Assembly: GCA_019634415.1 (NCBI GenBank)
Contig: JAHQVJ010000254.1
Coordinates: forward strand, 35,019-99,018
Length of the DNA stretch: 64,000 nt
Source of the DNA: Myxococcales bacterium
GTDB lineage: Bacteria; Myxococcota_A; UBA796; GCA-2862545
Direction: 5' to 3'
The notes under the pieces are model-generated. The model was not told the origin of the DNA, did not search any database, and worked only from the letters and a program-made list of their open reading frames with translations. Shown here in pieces: positions 1-8,749 of the stretch; position 1 is the stretch's first letter; each line of letters starts with the position of its first letter. The position numbers and the translations under genes are program-made.

Positions 1-275
1 AACCGCCGGACCGCCTGCTGCACGCGCTGCAGCCGCGCCAGGTTCTCCGCCTGTCCGCGCGCCTGCCCCTCCTCGAACGCCGACTGCTGCAGGGTCTCCT
101 CGCGCTCCTCCAGGTGCTGCACCGCCATGGCGCCGCCCGTGCCGCCCAGCGACAGCCCCAGCACCGCCCCCAGGGCCGAGATCGACCCCACGGGCCCCAA
201 GATGGGCAGCGCCGCGATCACCCCCATCCCGAGGAATGCTCCGCCCACGGCCCCTGCGACGGTGGATGTCTTCAC
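1..275 (-). CDS. Partial hypothetical protein, glycine-rich hydrophobic N-terminus then coiled coil
   Basis: The gene begins at a GTG (275-273) with a good Shine-Dalgarno GGGAG a few bases upstream, and it runs off the left edge of the window. The first ~50 residues are hydrophobic and rich in Gly and Ala (for example GAVGGAFLGMG and GAVLGLSLGG), which suggests one or two membrane segments or a glycine-zipper type membrane insert. The following ~40 visible residues are Glu/Gln/Arg-rich and look like an amphipathic coiled coil (LEEREETLQQ). It is divergent from the P450 gene, leaving ~60 bases between them. No family is recognised, and the function cannot be told from this fragment. Confidence 0.6.
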   Translation of the reverse strand, partial: MKTSTVAGAVGGAFLGMGVIAALPILGPVGSISALGAVLGLSLGGTGGAMAVQHLEEREETLQQSAFEEGQARGQAENLARLQRVQQAVRR

Positions 276-337
276 GATGGCTCCCGGTGGCCGTCAGTAT
301 GGCACCCGCGGCGTGTAGGGTCGTCGGTGGAGGTCGC

Positions 338-1672
338 ATGGTCGCGAACGCTTCCCCGCGGGGCCCTCGGGGCTGGCCCCTGGTCGGCAGCTTGCCCTCG
401 CTCGCTGCAGATCCCCTCGACTTCATGGTGCAGATCGCCGCGCGCTACGGCGACGTGGTGCCCTACCGGGTGGGGGTGCGGCCACACTGGACCTTCGCCC
501 ATCCCGACGCCATCGAGGCGCTGCTGGTGAAGCACCGCGATGCCCTGGTGAAGGACACGGTGACGCGCTCCCTGTCGCGGGTGCTCGGAGAGGGCCTGCT
601 CACCAGCGAGAACCCGCTCTGGAAGCGGCAGCGACGCCTCGCCTCCCCGTCGTTCCGGCCCAGCCACCTGCAGGCCTACGCCGAGGTGATGGTGGCGGCC
701 ACCCAGCGGGGGGTGCAGCGGGTGACCCTCGGTGAGCGGGACGTGCACGCCGATCTCACGCAGATCACCATGGAGGTGGTGCTCGAGACGCTGTTCGGCA
801 CCCGCGGCGGCGACGCAGGGGCCGCAGGCGACGCCGTCGTTCGCTTCATGGAGGCCTTCGAGGAGGAGATCCGGAGCGCGCGGCGCCTGCTACCCGGCTG
901 GGTGCCCACCCGCGGAAGACGCACCGTGGCGCGGTCGCGCGAGGTGCTGAAGCAGACCCTGGGCCGAATCATCGAGGAGCGACGCCACTCAGGCGAGGAG
1001 CGCGACGATCTCCTCGGCCGCCTGCTCGCCGCCCGCGACGACGACGGGCAGGGCATGTCGGATCAGCAGCTGTACGACGAGGCGATCACCCTGTTCGCCG
1101 CCGGTCACGAGACCACCGCCCTCGCCCTGTCCTACGCGCTGTGGGGCATCGCCCACGATCCGGAGCTGGCGGAGCGCCTCGCACAGGAGCGGCGGGAGGT
1201 GCTGGGCGATCGCCCTGCCACCTTCGACGATCTGAAGGCCCTCGTGTGGCACGAGGCCGCGGTGAAGGAGTCGCTGCGGCTGTATCCGCCGGCGTGGGTT
1301 GTGGGCAGGCGCGTGATCGAGGCCTTCGAGGTGGCGGGGGTCACGCTACGGGAGGGGCACCAGGTACTCCTGCCCCAGTGGGTCGTGCATCGGGATCCGC
1401 GCTGGTGGACACAGCCGCTACAGTTTCGACCGGCGCGGTGGCGCAACGGCGAGACCGACGAGCTGCCGCGGTTCGCCTACTTCCCCTTCGCGGGCGGCCC
1501 GCGGGTGTGCATCGGCAACCACTTCGCGATGATGCAGGGCGTGCTGTCGCTGACCACCTGGCTGCAGTCGGTGTCGGTCGCCCCAGCCGCCGGGGCCGCG
1601 CTGTCGTTCATGCCGGCGGTGACCCTGCGGCCGCGAGACGGCGTGCGGCTATCCTGCAGCCCCAACGCATAG
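338..1672 (+). CDS. Cytochrome P450
   Basis: A heme-thiolate monooxygenase of 444 residues, a normal bacterial P450 length. Diagnostic motifs are all present: the I-helix oxygen-binding AGHETT (residues 255-260), the ExxR pair ESLR (311-314), and the heme-binding loop FAGGPRVCIG with the proximal cysteine at 391. The proline-rich start (GPRGWPLVGSL) and overall pattern resemble the fatty-acid hydroxylase type CYP102/CYP4-like clan. No fused reductase or neighbouring ferredoxin is seen, so it must use redox partners encoded elsewhere. ATG 338 is chosen because GGAGG lies just upstream; the frame is open further 5' but lacks family homology. The substrate is unknown. A lipoprotein gene follows 23 bases downstream. 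Confidence 0.95.
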   Translation: MVANASPRGPRGWPLVGSLPSLAADPLDFMVQIAARYGDVVPYRVGVRPHWTFAHPDAIEALLVKHRDALVKDTVTRSLSRVLGEGLLTSENPLWKRQRRLASPSFRPSHLQAYAEVMVAATQRGVQRVTLGERDVHADLTQITMEVVLETLFGTRGGDAGAAGDAVVRFMEAFEEEIRSARRLLPGWVPTRGRRTVARSREVLKQTLGRIIEERRHSGEERDDLLGRLLAARDDDGQGMSDQQLYDEAITLFAAGHETTALALSYALWGIAHDPELAERLAQERREVLGDRPATFDDLKALVWHEAAVKESLRLYPPAWVVGRRVIEAFEVAGVTLREGHQVLLPQWVVHRDPRWWTQPLQFRPARWRNGETDELPRFAYFPFAGGPRVCIGNHFAMMQGVLSLTTWLQSVSVAPAAGAALSFMPAVTLRPRDGVRLSCSPNA

Positions 1673-1695
1673 CCCTCGCTCCCTCTGGAGGCTCC

Positions 1696-2484
1696 GTGCT
1701 GCTGCTCACCGTGCTCCTGTCGTGCAAGGCCGTCGATCCCGCGCCCGAGGGGCTGGACGACGTGCTCCACTACCTGTGGCAGCAGGTCGACGACGGGAGC
1801 GACGCACAGCTCGCAGACGCGCTGGTGAACCTCGACGTCGCAGTGGACGGCGGGGGCCTCGAGGAGGCCTTCGATGGCTCGGTGAGCCGACTGTCCACGG
1901 AGGAGGCGGCCTTGGTGGGCGTGGTGGACCGGGACCCCGCGCAAGCCGCCGGCGTGTTCCTGGTCAACACCTTCCCCTGCGACCCCGCCCAGCTCGAGCG
2001 GATCTTGTCCTACGCACGTCAGGACGAGCTGTACGAGGGCGTCTACGAGTCCTACGATCGCGTCTTCGACAACGACCGAGAGGCCTGGTTGTCGGGTGCC
2101 GACACAGCGCTGACCTACCAAGTGGACTACACCGCGAAGCTCCTGGGCTCGGAGTATGCGGCGTCGGCCCGTGGCTCGCTGCGGCGGGTGCCCGACGCCG
2201 AGGGCGCCACCTGGGGCGACTGGATCCTGCAGCGCGTGTGGCTGCCCACACCCGCGGTGTTCGACAACGACAACCGCTCCATGGACCAGGACTACCAGCT
2301 GGAGCTGTACTGGCCCCGTGGCGACGGACGCATCGTGCATGCCTATGGCATGTGGCGGCAAGCCAGCTACGGCGCGGGCATCGACATGGAGAGCGACGCC
2401 ACGCAGCGCATCCTGCTCAACAACCTGCTCGACTGGGACGACAACACCGAGCAGCTGTGCGCCAGCGAAGGCCTCGCACGGTGA
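1696..2484 (+). CDS. Predicted lipoprotein, unknown function
   Basis: 262 residues starting at GTG 1696, five bases after a clear GGAGG. The first ten residues form a very short hydrophobic signal ending in a lipobox (LLSC, Cys10), so the mature protein is predicted to be lipid-anchored in the periplasm or outer membrane. The remainder is acidic and aromatic-rich without a recognisable domain; conserved-looking segments include the WLPTPAVFDNDNRS region near the C-terminus. It lies directly behind the P450 on the same strand and may be co-transcribed, but no functional link is evident. It converges on the VWA lipoprotein gene with a 13-base gap. Confidence 0.75.
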   Translation: MLLLTVLLSCKAVDPAPEGLDDVLHYLWQQVDDGSDAQLADALVNLDVAVDGGGLEEAFDGSVSRLSTEEAALVGVVDRDPAQAAGVFLVNTFPCDPAQLERILSYARQDELYEGVYESYDRVFDNDREAWLSGADTALTYQVDYTAKLLGSEYAASARGSLRRVPDAEGATWGDWILQRVWLPTPAVFDNDNRSMDQDYQLELYWPRGDGRIVHAYGMWRQASYGAGIDMESDATQRILLNNLLDWDDNTEQLCASEGLAR

Positions 2485-2497
2485 TGCGGGCCAGGCG

Positions 2498-3751
2498 TCA
2501 GCTGCAGCTGCCCGGCAAGGCGTAAGTGATCTCCACCAGATCTCCGCCGTTCACGGGTGGTTCGTTCACCGTGACCGTCAGCCGGTCCTCGTCGTAGTCG
2601 AAGTCGACGGTGGGCACACCATTCACCTCGACCACGATGCTCGGCGCGTACGGCTGGCTCGACAGCACGTACGAGCGCGTGCCTGGCACAGCAGCGCTGG
2701 CGAGATCCGTCAGTCCATCGCTCCAGTCCGACTGGCAGATGTTCACTGCCGATCCACCGGTGGCCTCGACCGCGTCGATGTAGCCGGCCGGCCCCACGTC
2801 TGGCCCCTGGCCACAGGCCGTGTGGACGTCCAGGATCCCCGAGACCTTGACCAGGCTGGGATGGCCCACGTACGACTGGTACACGGACACCCAGGACGAC
2901 CACTTCTGCCCGGACTGCTCTGGCTCTTCGGAGGCCACGATGACGTGCAACGAGGCGCCGTCTCGCAATGCGCCCTCGTTGCACTGGTCCGGGCCGGTCA
3001 GCGCCAACGCCGTGGCTGCGTGTTGGAGGAGACGCTCGGTGAAGGCGTCGTTGACGGGCTGGGGCTGAAATGCGTTCCGAACGAAGATCTCCTCGGCCTT
3101 CGGCGTCGACGACGAGAGGATCCCGTGGTTGGCACAGCCATCCTCCAAGGTGACCTGCACGAGCTGCCAATCCGCCACCTGGTCGAGGGTCGCGAAGAAG
3201 GTCGGAATCCCGTTCTCCAGGTCATCGGTGTTGTCCAGCGCCATCGAGCACGACTGATCGATCAGGAAGAGGATGTCCAGCGGAGGATGCTCGGGCTCTT
3301 CGAAGGACTCCGTCACGACCTCGGCGTAGTCCGCCTGACCGCTCTGGACGGCAGCGGTCACCCCCGCGGGGTCGTCCGAGGACACCTCGAGTGTGCCGGT
3401 CTGCAGGCCTGCGGTGGAGGGGGCCCACGTCACGGGAACGACGTACGACTCACCTGGCTCGAGGATCAGGGGCAACACGCCCCCCACCGCATCGAGCGGA
3501 ACCGACATCTGGCCGAGGGACTCGTACGTCACATCGACGATCTCGAGTGGCCCGGCCCCCTCGTTCTGCAGACTCAGGTCCACACTCGCCGAGCAAGGAA
3601 CGTGGGTGCGTGCAAAGTCGTGGAGGTCTGGCGTGATCACCAACTCCGGCTGAGACCCGACCGCCGCCGACACGTCATCCAATCCGCGAACACCGTAGTC
3701 GTTGCACCCTGGCCAGACTACGAGGATCAACCACCTCGTTGCTACGTTCAT
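2498..3751 (-). CDS. VWA-domain lipoprotein with Hydin-like N-terminal domain
   Basis: 417 residues; ATG 3751 is preceded by GGAGGAG. The N-terminus is a lipoprotein signal (hydrophobic stretch to Cys16). Residues ~40-130 look like an ASPM/SPD-2/Hydin-type beta-sandwich (choice-of-anchor D style: a Cys-containing strand, then LQNEGAGPLEI, then a W-A-P-S turn). A von Willebrand factor A domain follows, with an intact MIDAS start DQSCS (165-169), expected to bind a divalent cation and ligand. The C-terminus is beta-rich. Such proteins are common on the myxobacterial surface and probably mediate adhesion or scaffolding. A second VWA lipoprotein lies at 21.2-22.3 kb. The gene sits 23 bases behind another lipoprotein gene on the same strand, likely an operon. 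Confidence 0.85.
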   Translation of the reverse strand: MNVATRWLILVVWPGCNDYGVRGLDDVSAAVGSQPELVITPDLHDFARTHVPCSASVDLSLQNEGAGPLEIVDVTYESLGQMSVPLDAVGGVLPLILEPGESYVVPVTWAPSTAGLQTGTLEVSSDDPAGVTAAVQSGQADYAEVVTESFEEPEHPPLDILFLIDQSCSMALDNTDDLENGIPTFFATLDQVADWQLVQVTLEDGCANHGILSSSTPKAEEIFVRNAFQPQPVNDAFTERLLQHAATALALTGPDQCNEGALRDGASLHVIVASEEPEQSGQKWSSWVSVYQSYVGHPSLVKVSGILDVHTACGQGPDVGPAGYIDAVEATGGSAVNICQSDWSDGLTDLASAAVPGTRSYVLSSQPYAPSIVVEVNGVPTVDFDYDEDRLTVTVNEPPVNGGDLVEITYALPGSCS

Positions 3752-3774
3752 GGCAATCTCCTCCCCAGACTCGC

Positions 3775-5211
3775 CTAGCGAAGGTTGGCGGTCTCCGACG
3801 GACTCATGAGGTCGTACAAGCTCTCCAACAGCTCCACACGGCCCGTCCCCCACAACCTCGGGTTGTCGGTGACCGTGGTCATGTGCCACACCGTGTTGCC
3901 CGTGGCGTCCAGCTCGAACACGTCCTGGGTGCCACCATCTGCGAACAGCAGGTTCGAGTTGCCCAGGACGGTCAGGTCAGCGCTGGCGCTGAACCCGTTC
4001 GTGGGGGCGTCCACCCTCCACAGTCGCGTCAGGGTGTCGTTCGCCCGATCCACACGGTACTCCGCCAGCGTCTTTCCGGCGTCGGAGGTGCTGTCCACGA
4101 GGATCGTGTCGTCCGACGTGTACTTCGCGCTGTTGACGATGGAGAATCGAGCGGTCGGCGGCGAGAAGGCGATGCTGTCGGCGGATGCGCCCGCGACCCA
4201 CACGACGTCGCCCGTGGAGTCGACCTCCACGATGGCACTTCCCGTCTTGTCGACGAAGGTCGAGAACAAGTAGCTACCGATTGTGTCGCGGTAGTCGATC
4301 GAGTCCGAGAAGCACCCGTACTGGAGCGTGTCCGCGATGGGCCACACGTCGTGGCAGTCCCAGATCTGAGTAGTGGCTCCAGTGACGGGATCTCGCTCCA
4401 TCCAGATGTCGCCATACCCAGGCGCGGCCTGCTCCAGCAGAGGCCAGACGAAGGCACCATCGGGTCGTTCCACGAAGATCGAGCGCCGCACGTTGTCGTT
4501 CGCCACAGCAACGGACTCGATCTCGTCATCCACATATCGACGTACGATCTGGTCTCCGCCCAGATCGAACACGAGGTGATCCCCAGCCAGCGCGCTGCGA
4601 ACGTCCCGCCCGACACCGTACGTCACCTCTGGATACAGCGCCCAGACAGCGCGACCCTCGCGATCGTACATGATGATGTGAGACGCGCCGCCGTCGATGT
4701 ATCGGCCGCCCACCAGCAGATATTTACCGTCAGCATACCAGGCAGACGGGTCCGACTCCTCGATGGTCACGGGGTTCACGCGATTGTCGAGGGGCTCGGT
4801 CTCGATGCGTTCGGCCGCCTCGGCGCCCCCCTCCGCATTCACCGCCGTCAGGCGGTAGTCCGCACGGGAACCGTACGGGATGCCAGCGATGAGCTGGGTG
4901 TTCTCGCCCGCCTGCCCCAGGATGACGGGGCTCGCCATCCAGTCGGACTCGCCCTCCAGCCGGTAGTCGACGGTGACGTCGCCCTGCACGTCCTGCATCC
5001 ACGACACATAGACGAACGAACCCACCTCGGGGTGAGCCTTCCAGGACAGATCGGAGAACTCGATGGTCTGGGGAGTGGCTGTGTCCACGACCTCGGTCTC
5101 GGTCTCGGTGTAGGTGTCGGTCTGTGTGTCGGTGTCGGTGTCGGTGTCGGTGATCAGCGAGAGCCCACCCGAGCATCCGCTCCCCATGAGCACCAAGGCG
5201 AATCGACGCAT
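3775..5211 (-). CDS. Arylsulfotransferase-like beta-propeller lipoprotein
   Basis: 478 residues from ATG 5211, with GGAGGG upstream. A signal peptide ends in a lipobox (GSGC, Cys13). It is followed by a low-complexity Thr-Asp/Thr-Glu linker (~residues 20-45), then a fibronectin-like domain (to ~140), then a long region of short repeated blades with Asp-Gly turns and a terminal Trp (for example GDVVWVAG and GNTVWHM). This is the layout seen in secreted arylsulfotransferase (ASST) family proteins. I cannot place the catalytic histidine with certainty, so enzymatic activity is not asserted; a generic six-bladed propeller is the alternative. It is upstream of, and probably co-transcribed with, the VWA lipoprotein gene. 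Confidence 0.65.
   Translation of the reverse strand: MRRFALVLMGSGCSGGLSLITDTDTDTDTQTDTYTETETEVVDTATPQTIEFSDLSWKAHPEVGSFVYVSWMQDVQGDVTVDYRLEGESDWMASPVILGQAGENTQLIAGIPYGSRADYRLTAVNAEGGAEAAERIETEPLDNRVNPVTIEESDPSAWYADGKYLLVGGRYIDGGASHIIMYDREGRAVWALYPEVTYGVGRDVRSALAGDHLVFDLGGDQIVRRYVDDEIESVAVANDNVRRSIFVERPDGAFVWPLLEQAAPGYGDIWMERDPVTGATTQIWDCHDVWPIADTLQYGCFSDSIDYRDTIGSYLFSTFVDKTGSAIVEVDSTGDVVWVAGASADSIAFSPPTARFSIVNSAKYTSDDTILVDSTSDAGKTLAEYRVDRANDTLTRLWRVDAPTNGFSASADLTVLGNSNLLFADGGTQDVFELDATGNTVWHMTTVTDNPRLWGTGRVELLESLYDLMSPSETANLR
5092..5151. repeat. GTCGGT hexanucleotide microsatellite inside a coding linker
   Basis: On the plus strand the sequence is a run of imperfect GTCGGT/CTCGGT hexamers. 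On the minus strand it encodes the alternating Thr-Asp and Thr-Glu linker that follows the lipid-anchored cysteine of the arylsulfotransferase-like protein. Its unit is a multiple of three, so slippage would change linker length without breaking the frame. Confidence 0.8.
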
Positions 5212-5492
5212 TATCCCTCCTCTCAGAAAGCAGATCCATCGAGGATCTGCAGAGCTCCCCGCGCTCGTCATCTCCAAGCTTCCACAATTCCCAGAATGTG
5301 CCGCTGCCTATCGCTCAGGAGGGCTCGAGCGAGGCATGCAGTGCCGATCCTATGCAGTTCTAAGGGCGTATAAGGACCGACTCATCCGCAGAGGTACGCC
5401 GCCGCGCGCATGCTGTGGCGCTCGCGGTTCGCAACCTCGAGGGATCGTGCAGAGAGACCTGCGACGAGGAGGCGTGCTCGGGGCCGCACGCC

Positions 5493-5840
5493 TCAGCGGA
5501 CGTCGAACTCCACCGTCAGGTCTTCGTCGTCCTCGAGCAGGATCAGCAGCTGCTGTGTGCCCTCGGCGCTGTCGATGACGTCGATGGTCACGCGGAGGCG
5601 ATCCTGGTTGCTCGACCACTCGGTGACCACGAAGTCGCCGATGTCGTCCACGTCCCACACCGTGCGAAAGTCGATCTCGCGGCGGTCGTCGGTGATCTCC
5701 ACCTCGCTCACCCCACGCTCCACCACGTCGGGATCCACTCGCAGCGAGCTGCCTGGCTCGTCGAAGGGGTCTTCGATCTGGGGAACGCTGATGATGCAGG
5801 CCGACAGCAGCACAAGGGGAGCCAAGAACGCAAGTCGCAT
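5493..5840 (-). CDS. Small predicted lipoprotein
   Basis: 115 residues, starting at ATG 5840 behind a strong GGAGGTGA. The signal peptide is a classic lipoprotein type (LVLLSAC, Cys15). The mature part is short, acidic and beta-prone, with many Asp/Glu/Val alternations, and carries no recognised motif. It stands alone between the arylsulfotransferase-like gene (~280 bases away, with nothing obvious between) and the divergent dehydrogenase gene. Function unknown. Confidence 0.7.
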   Translation of the reverse strand: MRLAFLAPLVLLSACIISVPQIEDPFDEPGSSLRVDPDVVERGVSEVEITDDRREIDFRTVWDVDDIGDFVVTEWSSNQDRLRVTIDVIDSAEGTQQLLILLEDDEDLTVEFDVR

Positions 5841-5939
5841 GGGGGTCACCTCCGGGGCACCTTGAGACACCGTAGCCGGCGCTCCCGAGAACCTACCCCA
5901 ACGCGCTAGATGGTGGGTTCGGGCCATGGAGGCATCTGG

Positions 5940-6986
5940 ATGGGGGAGCTCGCGACCAAGGTGGCACTCGTCACCGGCGCCAACTCGGGTCTCGGCTTCG
6001 AGGCCGCCGCTCAGCTCGTGGAGGCCGGGGCGCAGAAGGTGATCCTGGCCTGCCGCACGGCCGCGAAGGCCGAGGCTGCCCGGGGGGAGCTGGTGCGCCG
6101 CACCGGCCGCCAGGCCTTCGGTGTGCTCGCCCTCGACACCTCCGACGCCGCCGCCGCCACCACCGCGGCAGAGCACCTCGCACAGAGCGGCGAGGTCGTG
6201 GACCTGCTGCTGCTGAACGCCGGCATGAGCGCACGCACCCTGCAGACCACCGCGGCAGGCGTGGACCAGCTGTTCGCCTCCGCCCTGGTGGGGCACCACG
6301 CGCTGACCGTCGGGCTGCTGGAGCACGGCGGGCTCGAGCGGACCGCCCGCATCGTGATCGCCGGATCGGAGGCCGCGCGTGGCGACGTACCCGCCATGGG
6401 TGCCTTGCCCGTGGACGTGCGCGAGGTGGCGAACGAGCGCTTCGGAGGCGACCTGCAGGCCACCATGGTGGCCATCGCCAAGGGCGAGGTGATCCAGCCC
6501 TACGACCCCGCCGTGGCCTACGCCACCGCAAAGTGCATGGCGGTGTGGTGGGCCGCCGCCCTCGCCGACCGCCTGCCCCGCGGGATGGCCGTCTTCGCGG
6601 TGTCCCCCGGCGCCGCCCCCGCCACCGGCTTCGCGCGCAACATGCCCTTCGTGACCCGCCGCCTGATGATGCCCACCATGCGCGTGGTGGGGTCGGTGGT
6701 CGGCGCCACCGGGAGCGTGGCCAAGGCCGCACGTCGCTACGTGGAGGCCGCCTCCTTCACCACGGAGTACAGTGGCAGCTTCTTCGCCTCGCGTCCGCGC
6801 CGCATGGTGGGCCCCCTGGTGCGCGACACCGACACCCCACACCTGATCCACCCCGAGCTGCACGACGCCTTCTGGCCCGCCATCGTGCAGCTGACGGGCG
6901 TCGATGTCTCCGCGGCAGAGTCGTCGACGGCGGCCATCGACGTGGGACCCGCAGTGGTTGCCGCACCCCCCCCTTCGGAGGAATGA
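5940..6986 (+). CDS. Short-chain dehydrogenase/reductase (SDR) family protein
   Basis: 348 residues. The N-terminal Rossmann motif TGANSGLG binds NAD(P), LNAG forms the conserved NNAG-type strand end, and YATAK supplies the catalytic Tyr-x-x-x-Lys. ATG 5940 is preferred over the in-frame ATG at 5910 because GGAGG precedes it and the SDR fold starts there (GELATKVALVTG). The C-terminus is longer than in classical SDRs and resembles the protochlorophyllide-reductase/WWOX-like extended group. A clear paralogue is encoded at 60.6-61.6 kb. The stop codon overlaps the start of the downstream FG-GAP hydrolase gene, so the two are translationally coupled. Substrate unknown. Confidence 0.88.
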   Translation: MGELATKVALVTGANSGLGFEAAAQLVEAGAQKVILACRTAAKAEAARGELVRRTGRQAFGVLALDTSDAAAATTAAEHLAQSGEVVDLLLLNAGMSARTLQTTAAGVDQLFASALVGHHALTVGLLEHGGLERTARIVIAGSEAARGDVPAMGALPVDVREVANERFGGDLQATMVAIAKGEVIQPYDPAVAYATAKCMAVWWAAALADRLPRGMAVFAVSPGAAPATGFARNMPFVTRRLMMPTMRVVGSVVGATGSVAKAARRYVEAASFTTEYSGSFFASRPRRMVGPLVRDTDTPHLIHPELHDAFWPAIVQLTGVDVSAAESSTAAIDVGPAVVAAPPPSEE

Positions 6987-8746
6987 TGACCGTGCTCTGC
7001 AGCGTTCTGTGGGCATGCTCCGGCACGACGCCGGACCCTATGCAGACCACCTCCCCCACCCCCGTCCCCCCCGTGCCCGAGACACTGGGCACCTTCGCCT
7101 TCACGGCCAGCTTCGGTCGCCTGGAGCTGCCCGACGGCACCATCCGCCAGTTCCACGTGCACGACGCGCTGCCGGCGTTCTCCCTCGATCTGCCCTTCGC
7201 GGCCGACTTCGACGGTGACGGTCGGCACGCCGTCGGGATCCTCGACGCCTCGGGCACCGTGCGCTTCGGGGCCGACAACGCCTCGGGGCTGCTGCCCGAG
7301 CAGCACGTCGTGGACCCTGGCCGCCTGCCCGTGGCCGGCGACTTCGACGGAGACGGCTCCGACGGCTTCGGCACCTACGATCCCGCCACCGGCGACGTCG
7401 ACCTGTGGCACGGCCTGCCGACCGGACCCGCCGACCGCACCGTGTCCGTGCCCACCAGCCGGACGGTGGTGGCCGGTGACTTCGACGGAGACGGCACCGA
7501 CGGCCTCGCCGCCTTCGATCCCGTCGGCGGCGACGTGGAGATCCGCGACCCGCTCACCGCCGAGCCGCAGCGGTTCGCCACGGGGATCGGCGGCTACCCC
7601 GTGGCCGGCGATCTGGACGGAGACGGCGTCGACGGCTTCGGCGTCTACGCCTTCGACCGCAGCCTGACCTGGTTCGACGCCAGCGGCACCGAGCTCGACC
7701 GCCGCACGCTGGGCACGGGCGTCTACTTCCAGTGGCCGCTGGTGGGGGCGTGGAGCACGGCGGGTACCCTCGACGAGCCCACCGGCTACCCCTACCCCAC
7801 GGGGGATGCCGACGACGCCGGCTTCGACGCGGCGCTGTTGGCGCGAGGCGTCGACGATGCGGGCGCGCTGGGACTCACCAACAGCCTGCTGGTGCTCCAC
7901 CGAGACACGCTCGTGGCCGAGCAGTACTGGCGCGGCTTCGACGCGTCGATGGCCAACAACGTGAAGTCCGTGTCGAAGAGCGTTCTCGCCACGCTGGTGG
8001 GCATCGCCGCCGATCAGGGACTCCTCGCCCCCGACGATCCCGTCTCGCAGCACCTCCCTGCCTACTTCGGCACCGACGCGCGCGCCGACGTCACCATGCG
8101 CCAGCTCATGACCATGAGCGCCGGTCTGGACTGGGTCGAGGCGGTGTCCGTCGAGGCCATGACCCAGGCCGACGACTGGGTGGCCTTCGTGCTGTCGCAG
8201 CCGCTGCGCGAGACGCCGGGTCTCGCCTTTCGCTACAGCACCGGCAACACCCACGTGGGCGCCGCCGTGCTCGAGGCCCTCACGGGCACGGGCCTACAGG
8301 GCTGGGCCACCACGCACCTGCTCGATCCTCTGCAGATCCGCGTGACCCGCTGGGACGTCGACCCCGACGGCCGGGCCATGGGTGGCGCCGAGGTGTGGAT
8401 GCGCCCACGAGATCTGGCGCGCTTCGGTCAGCTGTGGCTGCAGCGAGGCGAGGTGGAGGGCACGGCCATCGTGTCGAGTGAGTGGGTGGACCAGGCACTC
8501 ACCGTCGACACCCCGGGCTTCTTCGGAGACGGCTACGGCTTCTGGTGGCGGCGCTGGGTGCTCGACGGTGCGGAGGCCTGGGCCGCCGTGGGCTACGGCG
8601 GACAGCTGGTGGTCATCGTGCCCTCGCGCGACCTGGTGGTGGTGGCCACCTCCGAGTGGTCGGTGGACGGCGCCACCGGAGACGCGCAGATCGGCGAGCT
8701 GTACACCGTGCTGGACTCGGCCATCGTGGCCGCCGCACCGCAGTAG
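6986..8746 (+). CDS. FG-GAP repeat / class C beta-lactamase-family serine hydrolase fusion, lipoprotein
   Basis: 586 residues. Start ATG 6986 shares its A with the TGA of the upstream SDR and has GGAGG at a workable spacing; the ATG three bases earlier is too close to it. A lipobox (LWAC, Cys11) is followed by a Pro/Thr linker and four FG-GAP/VCBS-like repeats, each with a calcium-binding DFDGDG-type loop, over residues ~70-240. The rest is a serine beta-lactamase/6-aminohexanoate-dimer-hydrolase-like domain: nucleophile motif SVSK (328-331), a tyrosine motif at Y417 (YSTGN), and a GYGG segment near the end in the KTG-equivalent place. It probably cleaves an amide or ester outside the cytoplasm; the substrate is unknown. 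Confidence 0.85.
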   Translation: MTVLCSVLWACSGTTPDPMQTTSPTPVPPVPETLGTFAFTASFGRLELPDGTIRQFHVHDALPAFSLDLPFAADFDGDGRHAVGILDASGTVRFGADNASGLLPEQHVVDPGRLPVAGDFDGDGSDGFGTYDPATGDVDLWHGLPTGPADRTVSVPTSRTVVAGDFDGDGTDGLAAFDPVGGDVEIRDPLTAEPQRFATGIGGYPVAGDLDGDGVDGFGVYAFDRSLTWFDASGTELDRRTLGTGVYFQWPLVGAWSTAGTLDEPTGYPYPTGDADDAGFDAALLARGVDDAGALGLTNSLLVLHRDTLVAEQYWRGFDASMANNVKSVSKSVLATLVGIAADQGLLAPDDPVSQHLPAYFGTDARADVTMRQLMTMSAGLDWVEAVSVEAMTQADDWVAFVLSQPLRETPGLAFRYSTGNTHVGAAVLEALTGTGLQGWATTHLLDPLQIRVTRWDVDPDGRAMGGAEVWMRPRDLARFGQLWLQRGEVEGTAIVSSEWVDQALTVDTPGFFGDGYGFWWRRWVLDGAEAWAAVGYGGQLVVIVPSRDLVVVATSEWSVDGATGDAQIGELYTVLDSAIVAAAPQ

Positions 8747-8749
8747 CCG

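Noticed and set aside
338..2484. A natural-product cluster around the P450
   Set aside because: No synthase, carrier protein, tailoring set or resistance gene adjoins it; neighbours are lipoproteins.
5092..5151. A CRISPR-like repeat
   Set aside because: The units are six bases without spacers and are coding; no array or cas gene is present.
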